From the NCBI RefSeq assembly GCF_002968335.2, contig NZ_CP134398.1:1240001-1304000 (forward strand): a stretch of DNA of 64,000 nt, written 5' to 3'. This DNA is from Mycobacterium sp. ITM-2016-00316. GTDB lineage: Bacteria; Actinomycetota; Actinomycetes; Mycobacteriales; Mycobacteriaceae. Made by a program: the position numbers and the translations under genes. Each line of letters begins with the position of its first letter. Positions within the stretch are counted from its first letter, which is position 1. The notes beneath the pieces are model-generated. The model saw only the letters and a program-made list of their open reading frames with translations, did no database searches and was not told where the DNA came from. Below are positions 1-9,005 of the stretch, piece by piece.

Positions 1-1316
1 CCGGATGGGCCGCCGCGACGCCGGCCGACCGCGCCGCCGTGCTGTTCAAGCTCGCCGAGCTGATGGACGCAGAGGCGGCCACCTTCATCGCCGAGGAAGT
101 GGCCCAGTGCGGTAAGCCGGTGCGCCTGGCCACCGAGTTCGACGTGCCCGGCAGCATCGACAACGTGTCGTTCTTCGCCGGTGCGGCACGGCATCTGGAG
201 GGCAAGGCCACCGCCGAATACTCGGCCGATCACACCTCGAGCATCCGGCGCGAAGCCGTCGGTGTCGTCGCGACCATCACGCCGTGGAACTATCCGCTGC
301 AGATGGCGGTGTGGAAGGTCATCCCGGCGCTGGCCGCCGGCTGCGCCGTCGTCATCAAACCGGCCGAGATCACCCCACTGACCACGCTGACCCTGGCGAG
401 GGTGGCCACGGCGGCCGGGCTGCCCGACGGCGTGCTCAACGTGGTGACCGGCTCGGGCACCGATGTCGGTACCGCGCTTGCCGGGCATCGCGATGTCGAC
501 GTGGTCACGTTCACCGGATCGACCGGGGTGGGACGCAAGGTGATGGCCGCGGCCGCCGTGCACGGTCACCGCACCCAGCTCGAACTCGGCGGCAAGGCGC
601 CCTTCGTGGTCTTCGATGACGCCGATCTCGACGCGGCCATCCAGGGTGCCGTCGCGGGTGCGTTGATCAACTCCGGTCAGGACTGCACGGCGGCGACCCG
701 GGCGATCGTGTCGCGGGATCTGTACGACGATTTCGTCGCTGGGGTCGGCGAGGTGATGGGCAAGATCGTCGTGGGCGACCCGAACGATCCGGATACCGAT
801 CTCGGGCCCCTGATCTCGTTCGCGCACCGGGAGAAGGTGGCGGCCATGGTGTCCCGCGCTCCCGGACAGGGCGGTCGCATCGTGACCGGTGGCGTCAGCC
901 CGGACCTGCCGGGTGCGTTCTACCGGCCAACGCTGATCGCCGATGTGGCAGAGGATTCCGAGATCTACCGCGACGAGGTGTTCGGTCCGGTGCTCACGGT
1001 GCGCGCGTTCACCGACGATGACGACGCGCTTCGCCAAGCCAATGACACCGTCTACGGACTGGCCGCCTCGGCGTGGACCCGCGATGTCTACCGCGCGCAG
1101 CGGGCGTCGCGCGAGATCAACGCCGGTTGCGTGTGGATCAACGACCACATCCCGATCATCTCCGAGATGCCGCACGGCGGTGTCGGGGCGTCCGGATTCG
1201 GCAAGGACATGAGCGACTACTCCTTCGAGGAGTACCTCACCATCAAGCACGTGATGAGCGATATCACCGGTGTGGCCGAAAAGGATTGGCACCGGACCAT
1301 CTTCACGAAGCGCTAG
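1..1316 (+). CDS. Aldehyde dehydrogenase, 5'-truncated by window edge
   Basis: NAD(P)-dependent oxidation of an aldehyde to its acid; cytoplasmic. The frame is open from nucleotide 3 (GWAAATPADRAAVLFK...), so the GTG at 39 is internal and the true start lies outside the window. Visible ALDH landmarks are the TPWNYP cofactor segment, FTGSTGVG, the general-base glutamate in LELGGKAP (codon 582-584) and the catalytic cysteine in GQDCTAATR (codon 684-686). The GQDC(T) context resembles gamma-aminobutyraldehyde and related aminoaldehyde dehydrogenases, so a polyamine or putrescine route is possible, but the substrate is not proven. The stop codon lies in the first unit of a tandem repeat shared with the convergent neighbour. 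Confidence 0.9.
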   Translation, partial: GWAAATPADRAAVLFKLAELMDAEAATFIAEEVAQCGKPVRLATEFDVPGSIDNVSFFAGAARHLEGKATAEYSADHTSSIRREAVGVVATITPWNYPLQMAVWKVIPALAAGCAVVIKPAEITPLTTLTLARVATAAGLPDGVLNVVTGSGTDVGTALAGHRDVDVVTFTGSTGVGRKVMAAAAVHGHRTQLELGGKAPFVVFDDADLDAAIQGAVAGALINSGQDCTAATRAIVSRDLYDDFVAGVGEVMGKIVVGDPNDPDTDLGPLISFAHREKVAAMVSRAPGQGGRIVTGGVSPDLPGAFYRPTLIADVAEDSEIYRDEVFGPVLTVRAFTDDDDALRQANDTVYGLAASAWTRDVYRAQRASREINAGCVWINDHIPIISEMPHGGVGASGFGKDMSDYSFEEYLTIKHVMSDITGVAEKDWHRTIFTKR

Positions 1317-1424
1317 CGGAGCTGAAGCATCGGAATCGGCACGAAGCGCTAGCGGAGCTGAAGCATCGGAATCGGCACGAACCGCTAGCGGAGCTGAAGC
1401 ATCGGAATCGGCACGAAGCGCTAG
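1304..1424. repeat. 36-bp tandem repeat array carrying both convergent stop codons
   Basis: CGCTAG recurs at 1311, 1347, 1383 and 1419, exactly 36 bp apart, with near-identical sequence between (one C/G change near 1382). This gives three full units plus a partial one. The palindrome CGCTAGCG contains TAG on both strands. The first unit supplies the stop of the aldehyde dehydrogenase, and the last supplies the stop of the gene coming the other way. Within each unit, GAGCTGAAGCATCGG looks like a degenerate copy of the GAGCGAAGCGACGGG element seen elsewhere in the window. Confidence 0.95.
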
Positions 1425-2668
1425 ACGACGGCGGGCTGCGCAGCGGCGAATGTCAGGGTGATCGCCGCGGTTCGGTAGTGCCCTCCGGAGTAGTCCCACA
1501 GTGCGAAATTGTGGAAGTGATCCCCGCTGTCCACGGCGGTCACCCAAGCTCGCCCCGTCCCGCTGAATCCGGCGTCTGCAAAGTAGGTGAAGGTGCCGTC
1601 CGGGTTCTGTTCGAAGTCGGGGATGCCCGACTCGAAGACAGTGAACGGATCGCCGTCGTAATCGCTGACGTCGAAACCGAGTCGCACGGCGACCCGGCCG
1701 TCGTCGGCGATGCTGGTGCCCAGTACGTGCACCGCCGTGATGTCGGGAGGGATGTTGGAGATGTACGACTCGGCTCTACGGTAGGTGTTCCAGATGCCCT
1801 GCAGCACCGGATTGTTGGTGCGATTCGGGTTGAACCCGAAGATGCCCAGCACACCGAGGACGACCGTCCGGATCAGTGACGACGGCCGAGTTGCCGCCGG
1901 ACTGCGATTGGTGATCGCGGCGGTGACCGAGGGCAGTGCGGTGGCGGCCATCGTTGCCGACGCAGCGGCCGCCGGGGCGGCGGAATCGCCGGGAGCTGTG
2001 CCGGCGGAGGCCGATTCGACGCGACGGTAGGCGCCCCAGACGGCCTCCGAAAGGACGCGGTTGTCGGTCCTGCCCGGCTCCGGGCTGAATCCGATGGCGG
2101 CCAACACGTTCAGCACGACGCCGCGAATCCCTGACGCAGCGGGACCCTGAGTCGGCGTCACCGAAACGGCCGATGTCTGGACCGCGGTCGGCTCGGCGGC
2201 GGGCGTGATGACGATGGGCCGCTGCGCTACGACCGGCTTATCTGCTGCTTCGCGACTTTCGGGCCGCCCAGCGCGGGTGATCGTCAGCGCAATGCCGTTC
2301 GCGGTCCGCGCCGACCGCGCGGTGGGACTGCCGAGGTCGACCTTCCTGAGCCCGGTCGGCGTCGGTTCGGGGGTGTCCTCGTCCGCGAGCTCATCGGGGG
2401 CCGCTGTCAGCGATTCGGCGTCATCGGCGGGCCTGCCGCCGTCGTCGAGAGCGGGCTCGGGCTTCGGGTGGTGATCCGCAGTGTCGGCGGCGGAGTCGGT
2501 GTCTGGTGGACCCGTCGTCGAGTGCGGCGATGCCGATGTGGCATCGCTCGACACCCCTTGGTCGGCCCAGGCGACCTGCGGTGCCGCGATCGCGCTGCCG
2601 ACCCCGAGGGCGACTGCCAACATGCCCACCCGGCCGATGAATGTCGAGTACGTGCCTGATGACGACAT
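1421..2668 (-). CDS. Secreted protein with duplicated module and Ig-like C-terminus
   Basis: 415 residues, function unknown. A signal peptide is visible at the N-terminus (hydrophobic stretch about 14-30, then AAPQVAWADQ). Residues about 37-180 are low-complexity and rich in Asp, Ala, Pro and Thr. A module IRxVVLxVLxxxGF...RTxNxVL...W..YRRxES occurs twice, at about 181-219 and 266-301. The last 100 residues (DITAVHVLGTSIADDGRV...FDVSDYDGDPF...) look like a beta-rich Ig/cadherin-like repeat, as found singly or in arrays in large mycobacterial exported proteins. The ATG at 2668 is chosen because it begins the signal peptide. It probably acts outside the cell or in the envelope; no enzyme motif was seen. 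Confidence 0.75.
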   Translation of the reverse strand: MSSSGTYSTFIGRVGMLAVALGVGSAIAAPQVAWADQGVSSDATSASPHSTTGPPDTDSAADTADHHPKPEPALDDGGRPADDAESLTAAPDELADEDTPEPTPTGLRKVDLGSPTARSARTANGIALTITRAGRPESREAADKPVVAQRPIVITPAAEPTAVQTSAVSVTPTQGPAASGIRGVVLNVLAAIGFSPEPGRTDNRVLSEAVWGAYRRVESASAGTAPGDSAAPAAAASATMAATALPSVTAAITNRSPAATRPSSLIRTVVLGVLGIFGFNPNRTNNPVLQGIWNTYRRAESYISNIPPDITAVHVLGTSIADDGRVAVRLGFDVSDYDGDPFTVFESGIPDFEQNPDGTFTYFADAGFSGTGRAWVTAVDSGDHFHNFALWDYSGGHYRTAAITLTFAAAQPAVV

Positions 2669-2775
2669 CGTGTGCCCCTGTTCGAAGGCAGGCGCGGGCC
2701 TGCACCACCGAGATTACGACAGCGTCAATTATGGAGGCCGTCTGTTCGGCGGGGGTGGGAACGGCCGAACTGTCG

Positions 2776-3636
2776 CTATTCCGCGCGCGGGATGACGATC
2801 ACCGGCGCATCGGTGCCGGCCAGAATCCGTGATGCGGTGGAGCCCAGGAATATCCGCTTGGGTGCGGCGAACCTGCTGGAGCCGACCACCAGCACGTCGG
2901 TGTCGTCCCAGTTGAGCTTCTTGAGCGCGGACTCCAGCGTCATGCCCTCGGCCACCAGTGATTCGATATCCGGAGACTCGGGGAGTGCACGGGCGGCCAC
3001 AGCCAGGTTCTCCTGCGCGGCATCGATCTGAATCTGCCGCAGTTCCTTGAGATCGGCGGCCTCGGCCAAGTTCTCGGCCGATACCAGGGACACCATCCGG
3101 ATCGAAAGGTTGGCCGCACTGGCCAAGGTGATGGCAAAGGGCAGCGGATTGTCGTCACCGGCCCTGCTGGGCACCGCGGCGGTGATGGCTTCGATGCGGT
3201 CGGGCGCATCGTCGGAGTAGCCACGCGGCGCCAGCGCGACGGGGATCGTCGAACTGTGCAGGAGCGCGCTCGACACCGGCCCGATGACATGCCCGCCGAA
3301 GAAGCCGTCGCGCGCGCCGCCGACCACGATGAGGTCCGATTCGTGTTCCTCGGCGAACTGCAGCAATGTCTCGGCGAACGACTCACCCACCAGGACGTTG
3401 GCGTTGACCGAATTCGCCACACCGGTCAGGTGAGACACCGCCTTGGCGATCCACTCCTGTCCGCGCTCGAGCAGGAACTCCTGGTACTGACCCCGTCCGG
3501 GATGGCCGTCCGGGAACTCTTCACGCACCACCAGCACGACGTCCACGTCTGCCCCGAAGGTGCGGGCCAGCGCGGCCGCCAGTGCGACACCGTCGTCGCC
3601 GGTCGGTGTCGCGAGATATCCGACAGTCAGATGCAT
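2776..3636 (-). CDS. Universal stress protein, two USP domains
   Basis: 286 residues with two tandem USP folds. The first runs from the N-terminal beta strand (LTVGYLATP) to VALAPRG around residue 135; the second ends VLVVGSSR...LGSTASRIL...VIVIPRAE. The second keeps the G-x2-(G/R)...G-S/T-A-S ATP-binding signature near residues 250-270, while the first has a looser GGARDG...GPVSS version. Mycobacterial tandem USPs bind ATP or cAMP and link to stress and persistence. The gene starts 21 bp downstream of the permease on the same strand, so the two are probably co-transcribed and this protein may modulate transport or sense its energy state. Confidence 0.88.
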   Translation of the reverse strand: MHLTVGYLATPTGDDGVALAAALARTFGADVDVVLVVREEFPDGHPGRGQYQEFLLERGQEWIAKAVSHLTGVANSVNANVLVGESFAETLLQFAEEHESDLIVVGGARDGFFGGHVIGPVSSALLHSSTIPVALAPRGYSDDAPDRIEAITAAVPSRAGDDNPLPFAITLASAANLSIRMVSLVSAENLAEAADLKELRQIQIDAAQENLAVAARALPESPDIESLVAEGMTLESALKKLNWDDTDVLVVGSSRFAAPKRIFLGSTASRILAGTDAPVIVIPRAE

Positions 3637-3657
3637 TGTGCTGCCTGTTCTTTCTTG

Positions 3658-5166
3658 TCAGTACACATCGGGGACTTTGACTTCGGTGCCGGCATTGAGT
3701 GTCTCGCCGCGGAAGAAGCGTTTGGTGCCGAAGGCGAAGCACGCCAGCATCAGCGGAACGCCGAGGACCAGCATGCCGACGCCGAGCACGAACACACCGC
3801 CGATGGGCCCAAAGGCGGTGTAACCGTAGTCCGGCGCGACCATGTCCTTCGCGCTGATCCCGAAGGCCACCGCCATCGCAGAACCACCCACCAGCGGGAA
3901 GATGCCGCGGAAGAACAGGTTTCGGGCCGAGGTGAACAGCGTCCTGCGGAAATACCAGACGCAGGCGAACGCGGTGATGCCGTAGTAGAAGGCCACCGCC
4001 AGGCCGAGTGAGGCCACCGAGTCGGCCAGCGCGTTCTCGGACAGGAACGTCAGCACGAGGTAGAAGAACAGAGCCATGCAGCCCATCACGATGGTGCCGA
4101 AGGCGGGTGTCATGTACTTGGGGTGGACGCTGGCGAAGCGCTTGGGCAGCGCCTCGTACACCGCCATCGACAGGGTGCCGCGCGCGGTCGGCAGGATGGT
4201 GGTCTGGGTGGACGACAGCGCCGACACCGACACGGTGAGCAGCAGCAGCGACGCCAGGATGGAGCCGCCCACCGGCCCCCCGAGCACGGTCAGCACGTCA
4301 TCGGTGTTGTTGGGGTTGTTGAGACCGATTCCGACGACTCCGAAGCCGGAGAACGACTGCACCGCGTAGGCCACCAGCACGTAGGTGCAGACCAGGATCA
4401 AGGTGGTGATGACCGCGGCGATACCGGGGGTCTTGCCGGGATTCTTGGTCTCCTCGCCGACCGCCAGGCAGGCGTCCCAGCCCCAGTAGATGAAGATGCA
4501 GAGGATGATCGCCGCCGCAATGGAGGACACGTCGAGACCGGACGGCCAGAGCCAGGACAGTTGCGGGCTGACGGCCTGGGCGCCCGCGGTGCCGCTGAAC
4601 ACCCGGATCAACGCCCAGATGCTGGCGATGATCAACACGCCGAATTGGATGGTGATCAGGACGTTCTGCATGCGCTCCGACACCACGACGCCGCGCGCGC
4701 TCACCAGCGTCATGGAGATGATGAAGAACGAACCGAGCGCCACCTTGGCGAACAGATTCTCCGCGAGCGCGTCCTGGCCGAGGAACTTGAACAGGTAGAT
4801 GGCCGCCACCTCGGCGACGTTGGCCAGCACGATGATCGCCGACACCGCCAGACCCCAGCCGCCGATCCAGCCCACCCACGGGCCGAAAGCCTTCGTGCCC
4901 CAGGTGAATGTCGTCCCGCAGTCCGGGGTGTCCTGCGACAACTCCTTGTACGCGAAGGCGACCAGCAGCATCGGGATGAAGGCCAGCACGAACATCGCCG
5001 GTGCCTTGTCTCCGACGTTGAGGACCACGTACCCCAACGTGGCGGCCAGGCTGTACGCGGGAGCCACCGCGGCGAGTCCGATCACCACATTGCCGACCAG
5101 ACCGAGCGCGCCGGCTTGCAGACCCTTGTCGGTGGTCATGGGTGCCGGCTGTTCCGCGATTGCCAT
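3658..5166 (-). CDS. APC-family amino acid permease
   Basis: 502 residues, about 12 hydrophobic segments, inner membrane. The N-terminal segment GALGLVGNVVIGLAAVAPAYSLAATLG is the substrate-site helix of APC transporters. Further APC features are the YKELSQDTPDCGTTFTW loop and WGWDACLAVGEETKNPGKTPG in the middle, which is typical of the amino acid/polyamine/organocation group. The frame is open to 5337, but that would run into the divergent sigma factor; ATG at 5166 (MAIAEQPAPMTTD) fits the family start. Upstream of the universal stress gene and probably first in that operon. With the nearby aldehyde dehydrogenase, an amine or amino-acid substrate is reasonable but unproven. Confidence 0.88.
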   Translation of the reverse strand: MAIAEQPAPMTTDKGLQAGALGLVGNVVIGLAAVAPAYSLAATLGYVVLNVGDKAPAMFVLAFIPMLLVAFAYKELSQDTPDCGTTFTWGTKAFGPWVGWIGGWGLAVSAIIVLANVAEVAAIYLFKFLGQDALAENLFAKVALGSFFIISMTLVSARGVVVSERMQNVLITIQFGVLIIASIWALIRVFSGTAGAQAVSPQLSWLWPSGLDVSSIAAAIILCIFIYWGWDACLAVGEETKNPGKTPGIAAVITTLILVCTYVLVAYAVQSFSGFGVVGIGLNNPNNTDDVLTVLGGPVGGSILASLLLLTVSVSALSSTQTTILPTARGTLSMAVYEALPKRFASVHPKYMTPAFGTIVMGCMALFFYLVLTFLSENALADSVASLGLAVAFYYGITAFACVWYFRRTLFTSARNLFFRGIFPLVGGSAMAVAFGISAKDMVAPDYGYTAFGPIGGVFVLGVGMLVLGVPLMLACFAFGTKRFFRGETLNAGTEVKVPDVY

Positions 5167-5289
5167 TCGCAGGAATATACGGTTTCCGTTGTTGTCGCGT
5201 GTAGATACGACGAAAAGGTTTTCTTTGAGGTAACACGACGACGGATTCGCTTCTTTGGGCGGTGTTTGCGGTGGTCCTAAACTCGGCGT

Positions 5290-6249
5290 ATGACCGCACG
5301 CGCCCGGGCCGCGGAATTCGAGGAGCTGCGACCGCATCTGCTCGCCGTCGGCTACCGGCTCACCGGGACGTACGCCGATGCCGAGGACATCGTGCAGGAC
5401 GCCTGGCTACGGTGGCGCGGTTCCGGCGATGATATCGCCGATCTACGGGCCTGGCTGACCACGGTGGTGAGCCGACTGGGTCTGGACCGGCTGCGTTCGG
5501 CCAGCCACCGGCGCGAGACCTATGTCGGGCAATGGCTGCCCGAGCCGGTCGTGACCGGTGTCGACCGTGACGATCCGCTGGCCGCCGTCGTCGCTGACGA
5601 GGACGCCCGGTTCGCGGCGATGGTGGTGCTGGAGCGCCTCACCCCGGATCAGCGGGTAGCCTTCGTGCTGCACGACGGCTTCGGCGTCCCGTTCGCCGAC
5701 ATCGCCGACGTGCTCGCCGTCAGCGCCGCTGCCGCCCGTCAGCTGGCCTCGCGGGCGCGCCGTGCCGTGCAGCACGCCGCACCATCGGCCTCTGATGACA
5801 CCCACGACGAGACGGCCGGCCTGCTGATGGCCGCACTGGCCGCGGGGAACATGGAGGCCGTCGTCCGGTTGCTGCACCCGGAGGTGACCTTCACCGGGGA
5901 CTCCAACCGCCGGGCCCCGACGGCGGCGCGTGTCATCCACGGACCGGACAAGGTGGCACGGTTCCTGTTCGGTCTGGCCGAGCGGTACGGGCCGAACTGG
6001 CTCGCGGGCAATCAGCTGGCCCTGATCAACGGCCAACTCGGTGCCTACACGCCGGGTGCGGCCGCCGTCGACGGATACCCCGAACTGATGCCGCGAATCA
6101 CCGCGATGACGATCCGGGACGGAAAGGTCTGTGCGCTATGGGATATCGCGAACCCGGACAAGTTCACCGCGTCTCCGCTTCGGCTCACCGATCCTCGCGC
6201 GAGCGCTCAGCGGGAGCCCAGGGCACCCGACAGGCGTCACCCGAGCTGA
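5290..6249 (+). CDS. sigJ: ECF41-group sigma factor (SigJ family)
   Basis: 319 residues. Sigma region 2 (VGYRLTGTYADAEDIVQDAWLRW, about 19-43) and region 4 (LTPDQRVAFVLHDGFGVPFADIADVL, about 117-142) are followed by a SnoaL/NTF2-like C-terminal extension. The WLPEP linker motif (residues 82-86) and the terminal NPDK motif (288-291) are hallmarks of the ECF41 group, whose extension controls sigma activity in place of a separate anti-sigma factor. The DGGGR-like motif of this group is degenerate here (TGDSNRRAP). It converges on a carboxymuconolactone-decarboxylase gene, the typical ECF41 target. Divergent from the permease across about 120 bp. Confidence 0.9.
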   Translation: MTARARAAEFEELRPHLLAVGYRLTGTYADAEDIVQDAWLRWRGSGDDIADLRAWLTTVVSRLGLDRLRSASHRRETYVGQWLPEPVVTGVDRDDPLAAVVADEDARFAAMVVLERLTPDQRVAFVLHDGFGVPFADIADVLAVSAAAARQLASRARRAVQHAAPSASDDTHDETAGLLMAALAAGNMEAVVRLLHPEVTFTGDSNRRAPTAARVIHGPDKVARFLFGLAERYGPNWLAGNQLALINGQLGAYTPGAAAVDGYPELMPRITAMTIRDGKVCALWDIANPDKFTASPLRLTDPRASAQREPRAPDRRHPS

Positions 6250-6817
6250 AGCCCTGTTCGGTGATACCCAGCGCCGCATACATCCGGGCCCGCATGTTCT
6301 CCACGCCGATCTGATAGGTCAGCTCGATGACACCGTCTGCGCCGAATCGCCGCCGCAGATCGGCCACCTGCTCGTCGGTCACGGTGTGCGGGTCGGTGGT
6401 CATGGCGTCGGCGTAGGCGATCGCGGCGCGCTCGTCATCATTGAACGACGGCGATGTCGCGTAGTCGTCGATGGATTTCAGCCGGTCGACGTCCAGGCCT
6501 TCCAGGCGCTGCAACATCGAACCGAAGTCCACGCACCAGGAGCAGCCCACCGTGCGCGCGGTCCAGAACACCGCGAGCTCGCGGACGTTGGTCGGTAGTG
6601 TCTTCGACCCGGCCTGCAGCAGCGCCTCGTGCACACCGTTGGCGATCAGCAGGCGTGGGTGGTGTGCCGCGACCGCGAACGGCTCGGGTACCTCACCGAA
6701 CCGCCGCTTGGCGTAGCGGTACATCATCCGGGTCAGTGGGCCGGCTTGTTGGGGGCTCAGTGCAGCGATTCTCGTCGTCATATGGGTCAGACGAGGCAGC
6801 ATGCGAGATTGTGACAT
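6185..6817 (-). CDS. AhpD-like carboxymuconolactone decarboxylase family protein
   Basis: 210 residues. It has the AhpD-type redox motif GCSWC with a following Asp/Phe (CVDFGS), preceded by ELAVFWTARTVG. This family acts as peroxidase or thiol-disulfide partner rather than as a true decarboxylase when the CxxC is present. ECF41 sigma factors usually sit next to, and activate, such a gene, so it is the likely SigJ target. Two starts are possible: ATG at 6817 (used) or ATG at 6781 (MTTRIAALSP); neither has a strong ribosome site. Its 3' end overlaps the end of the sigma gene by 65 bp, tail to tail, which allows antisense pairing of the two messages. Confidence 0.85.
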   Translation of the reverse strand: MSQSRMLPRLTHMTTRIAALSPQQAGPLTRMMYRYAKRRFGEVPEPFAVAAHHPRLLIANGVHEALLQAGSKTLPTNVRELAVFWTARTVGCSWCVDFGSMLQRLEGLDVDRLKSIDDYATSPSFNDDERAAIAYADAMTTDPHTVTDEQVADLRRRFGADGVIELTYQIGVENMRARMYAALGITEQGFSSGDACRVPWAPAERSREDR

Positions 6818-6859
6818 CAGAAGTCGTCTGAACCGGCCGTCGGGGGGTAGAGAAGAAGC

Positions 6860-8019
6860 GTGAAGGACATATTGCCGAGCCGGGGCTCGGTATTCGGGAC
6901 GCATCTTCGATCGGCGGCCGTGGTGTCCGTGCAGATCGTCGCGGTGTCGGCGCTGCTGTGGATTCTCGCCTGGGTCGTCGGCGAGATGTGGGTGATCATC
7001 CTGCCCGTCGCGCTGGCGGTGGTGCTGTGCACGGTGCTGTGGCCACCCGTGCGGTGGATGCGGGCCAAGGGTGTTCCGCCGGCCGCGGCGGCCTTGAGCA
7101 TGCTGCTGGTGGCGCTGGCCGTGATCGGCGGCCTGATCGCCGCGGTGGCGCCCGCCATCGTGGAGCAGTCCACCGAACTGGCCGAGCAGGCGAGTGCCGG
7201 CGTGGTGCAGGTGCGCGACTGGCTCGGCGGGCCGCCGCTGAACATCAGCCAGGCGCAACTCGATTCGGCGGTCACCGGGATCAACGACCAGCTGAACTCA
7301 GCAGCTCCCAGATCGCCTCGGGAGTGTTCACCGGGGTGGGCGCGGCGACGTCGGCACTGGTGACGGTCTTCACGACCGTCGTCGTGGTGTTTTTTCTGCT
7401 CAAGGACGGGCCGCAGTTCATCCCGTGGCTGCGGCGCTCGGTCGGGCATCCCTCCGCGCCACACCTTGCCGAGGTGCTGCAACGCATCTGGTCGACGCTC
7501 GGCGGGTTCATCCGGACCCAGGCGCTGGTCAGTTTCGTCGACGCCGTGCTGATCGGGATCGGTCTGGTGATCCTCGGGGTGCCGCTGGCCTACGCGCTGG
7601 CCATCGTCACCTTCATCGGTGGCTTCGTACCGATCGTCGGTGCGTTCGTCGCGGGCGGCCTGGCCGTGTTGATCGCGCTGGTGGCCAACGGTCCCATCGT
7701 GGCGCTGATCGTGCTGGGCATCATCGTCGCTGTGCAGCAGCTGGAGGGCAACGTGCTGCAGCCCTGGCTGCAGTCCAAGTCGATGAAGCTGCACGCGGTG
7801 ATCGTGCTGCTGGCCGTGACGCTGGGCGCGTCGACCTTCGGCGTCATCGGGGCTTTCCTGGCGGTCCCGGTGGCCGCGGCGCTGGCGGTCATCATCCGGT
7901 ACTACGACGAGCAGGTCGCCGAGCGGACCGGGGAGAACCAGCCCGATCAACTCGAACTCAACCTTGATCCCGATCCCGAAAACGCTCCGGACGCTCAGGA
8001 TGCACCGAACGTGAAGTAG
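6860..8019 (+). pseudogene. AI-2E family transporter, interrupted by a frameshift
   Basis: A membrane protein of the AI-2E/PerM exporter-like family, but split across two frames. Frame one starts at GTG 6860 after GAGAAGAAG and runs to GINDQLNS, with TM helices and an amphipathic middle. Frame two continues with SSSQIASGVFTGVGAATSA...VVFFLLKDGPQFIPWL...GFIRTQALVSFVDAVLIGIGL...FIGGFVPIVGAFVAGGLA...VQQLEGNVLQPWL, the conserved C-terminal half. The two join if one base is missing at about 7298-7300. No slippery heptamer is present, so programmed frameshifting is unlikely. This is either a real disruption or a sequencing error; joined, the product would be about 386 residues. Confidence 0.8.
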
Positions 8020-8062
8020 ATCTCGCGCTTTCGCCGAGATCTCGCTATCGACTTCACGTTCG
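8006..8062. terminator. Hairpin overlapping the transporter stop codon
   Basis: The outer arms CGAACGTGAAGT (8006-8017) and ACTTCACGTTCG (8051-8062) are perfect complements. An inner pair AGATCTCG (8018-8025) and CGAGATCT (8035-8042) stacks on them with a one-sided bulge of 8 nt. The left arm contains the last codons and stop of the transporter. It works as an intrinsic-type terminator without a U tract, as is usual in mycobacteria. Its sequence resembles the palindrome at the other end of the next gene. Confidence 0.6.
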
Positions 8063-8105
8063 ACGCGGATGGAACCCGACGCCGCTGGGCTGCGTCCAAG
8101 TTCAC

Positions 8106-9005
8106 ATGCTTTTGTTGGGAAGCGCGGCGCTGGCCGCCGGCACTGTGACCCGTTATCAACTGACCACCCGCTACGACATGCTGCACCGCGATGTCTACGT
8201 CCTGCGGGGGGCCGTGCTGACCCCGACCGACAAAGCGAAAGCCGCATGGCTGTGGTCAGGCGGGCGTGGTGTCGTGGCCGGACTTTCGGCCGCCGCGTTG
8301 CACGGGGCGAAATGGATCGACCCGGCACTGCCCGCCGAGATCAACCAAGCCAGTCGACACAAGGCCCCGGGAATTCTGCTGCACAGTGACTCGCTGCTCG
8401 ACGCCGAAATCTGCACTGTCGACGGGATCCGGACAACTACGCCGGCGCGGACCGCATTCGACCTCGGACGCCGGCGCGGAATTGTACGAGCGGTGATACG
8501 GGTCGACGCGCTGCTGGAGGCAACGGATCTGAAGATTGCCGATGTGCGGGAGCTTGCCGCTGGTCATCGCGGACTGCGGGGACTGGTGCAGTTGCGTCAT
8601 GTGCTGGACCTGGCCGAGTACGGCGCCGAATCGCCGCAGGAGACACGGCTTTGCCTGGTGCTGACCAAGGCGGATATGCGGCCGTCGCACACCCAGATCA
8701 GGGTCTTCGACGAGGAGTGCATCGTCGGGCGGCTCGATATGGGCTGGCCGCGGTGGAAGGTCGGGGTGCAGTATGACGGCTTCCAGCACTGGACCGATCC
8801 TCGACAGCGCACCCTCGATATCGAACAGGACGCGATCTATCGGGAACTGGGCTGGCGGATTGTCCGGGTCGGCGCCGACCTGTTGAGGTACCGACAGCCA
8901 ACGGTCATCCAGCGGGTTCGGGCAGAACTCGACGCGGCAGGCGCACCGCATCCCCTGCCCGACGTGAACAAGATCGCGAGAAATCTACGAAAACTCGCGA
9001 TCTAG
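8106..9005 (+). CDS. AbiEi-like / DUF559 (PD-(D/E)XK-fold) protein
   Basis: 299 residues. The N-terminal half (YDMLHRDVYVLRG...VVAGLSAAALHGAKWID...VDGIRTTTPARTAFDLGRR) follows the AbiEi antitoxin pattern: processed DNA-binding head, then the AbiEi C-terminal domain with its TTPARTAFDL signature. The C-terminal third (VGVQYDGFQHWTDPRQRTLDIEQDAIYRELGWRIVRV) is a DUF559/Vsr-like domain, a restriction-endonuclease fold with the YDG...H and D..R...LGWR pattern. Such fusions are common orphan genes in actinobacteria, with no AbiEii toxin beside them; none is seen here. Possible roles are a nuclease, a DNA-binding regulator, or a remnant defence element. Related palindromes flank it on both sides. 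Confidence 0.7.
   Translation: MLLLGSAALAAGTVTRYQLTTRYDMLHRDVYVLRGAVLTPTDKAKAAWLWSGGRGVVAGLSAAALHGAKWIDPALPAEINQASRHKAPGILLHSDSLLDAEICTVDGIRTTTPARTAFDLGRRRGIVRAVIRVDALLEATDLKIADVRELAAGHRGLRGLVQLRHVLDLAEYGAESPQETRLCLVLTKADMRPSHTQIRVFDEECIVGRLDMGWPRWKVGVQYDGFQHWTDPRQRTLDIEQDAIYRELGWRIVRVGADLLRYRQPTVIQRVRAELDAAGAPHPLPDVNKIARNLRKLAI

Noticed and set aside
1304-1424. Possible CRISPR array (36-bp repeat spacing)
   Set aside because: The units are head-to-tail with no unique spacers between them and no cas genes nearby; it is a simple tandem repeat.
7285-7311. Programmed -1 frameshift in the AI-2E-type transporter
   Set aside because: No X-XXY-YYZ slippery heptamer and no clear downstream structure; family members are encoded in one frame.
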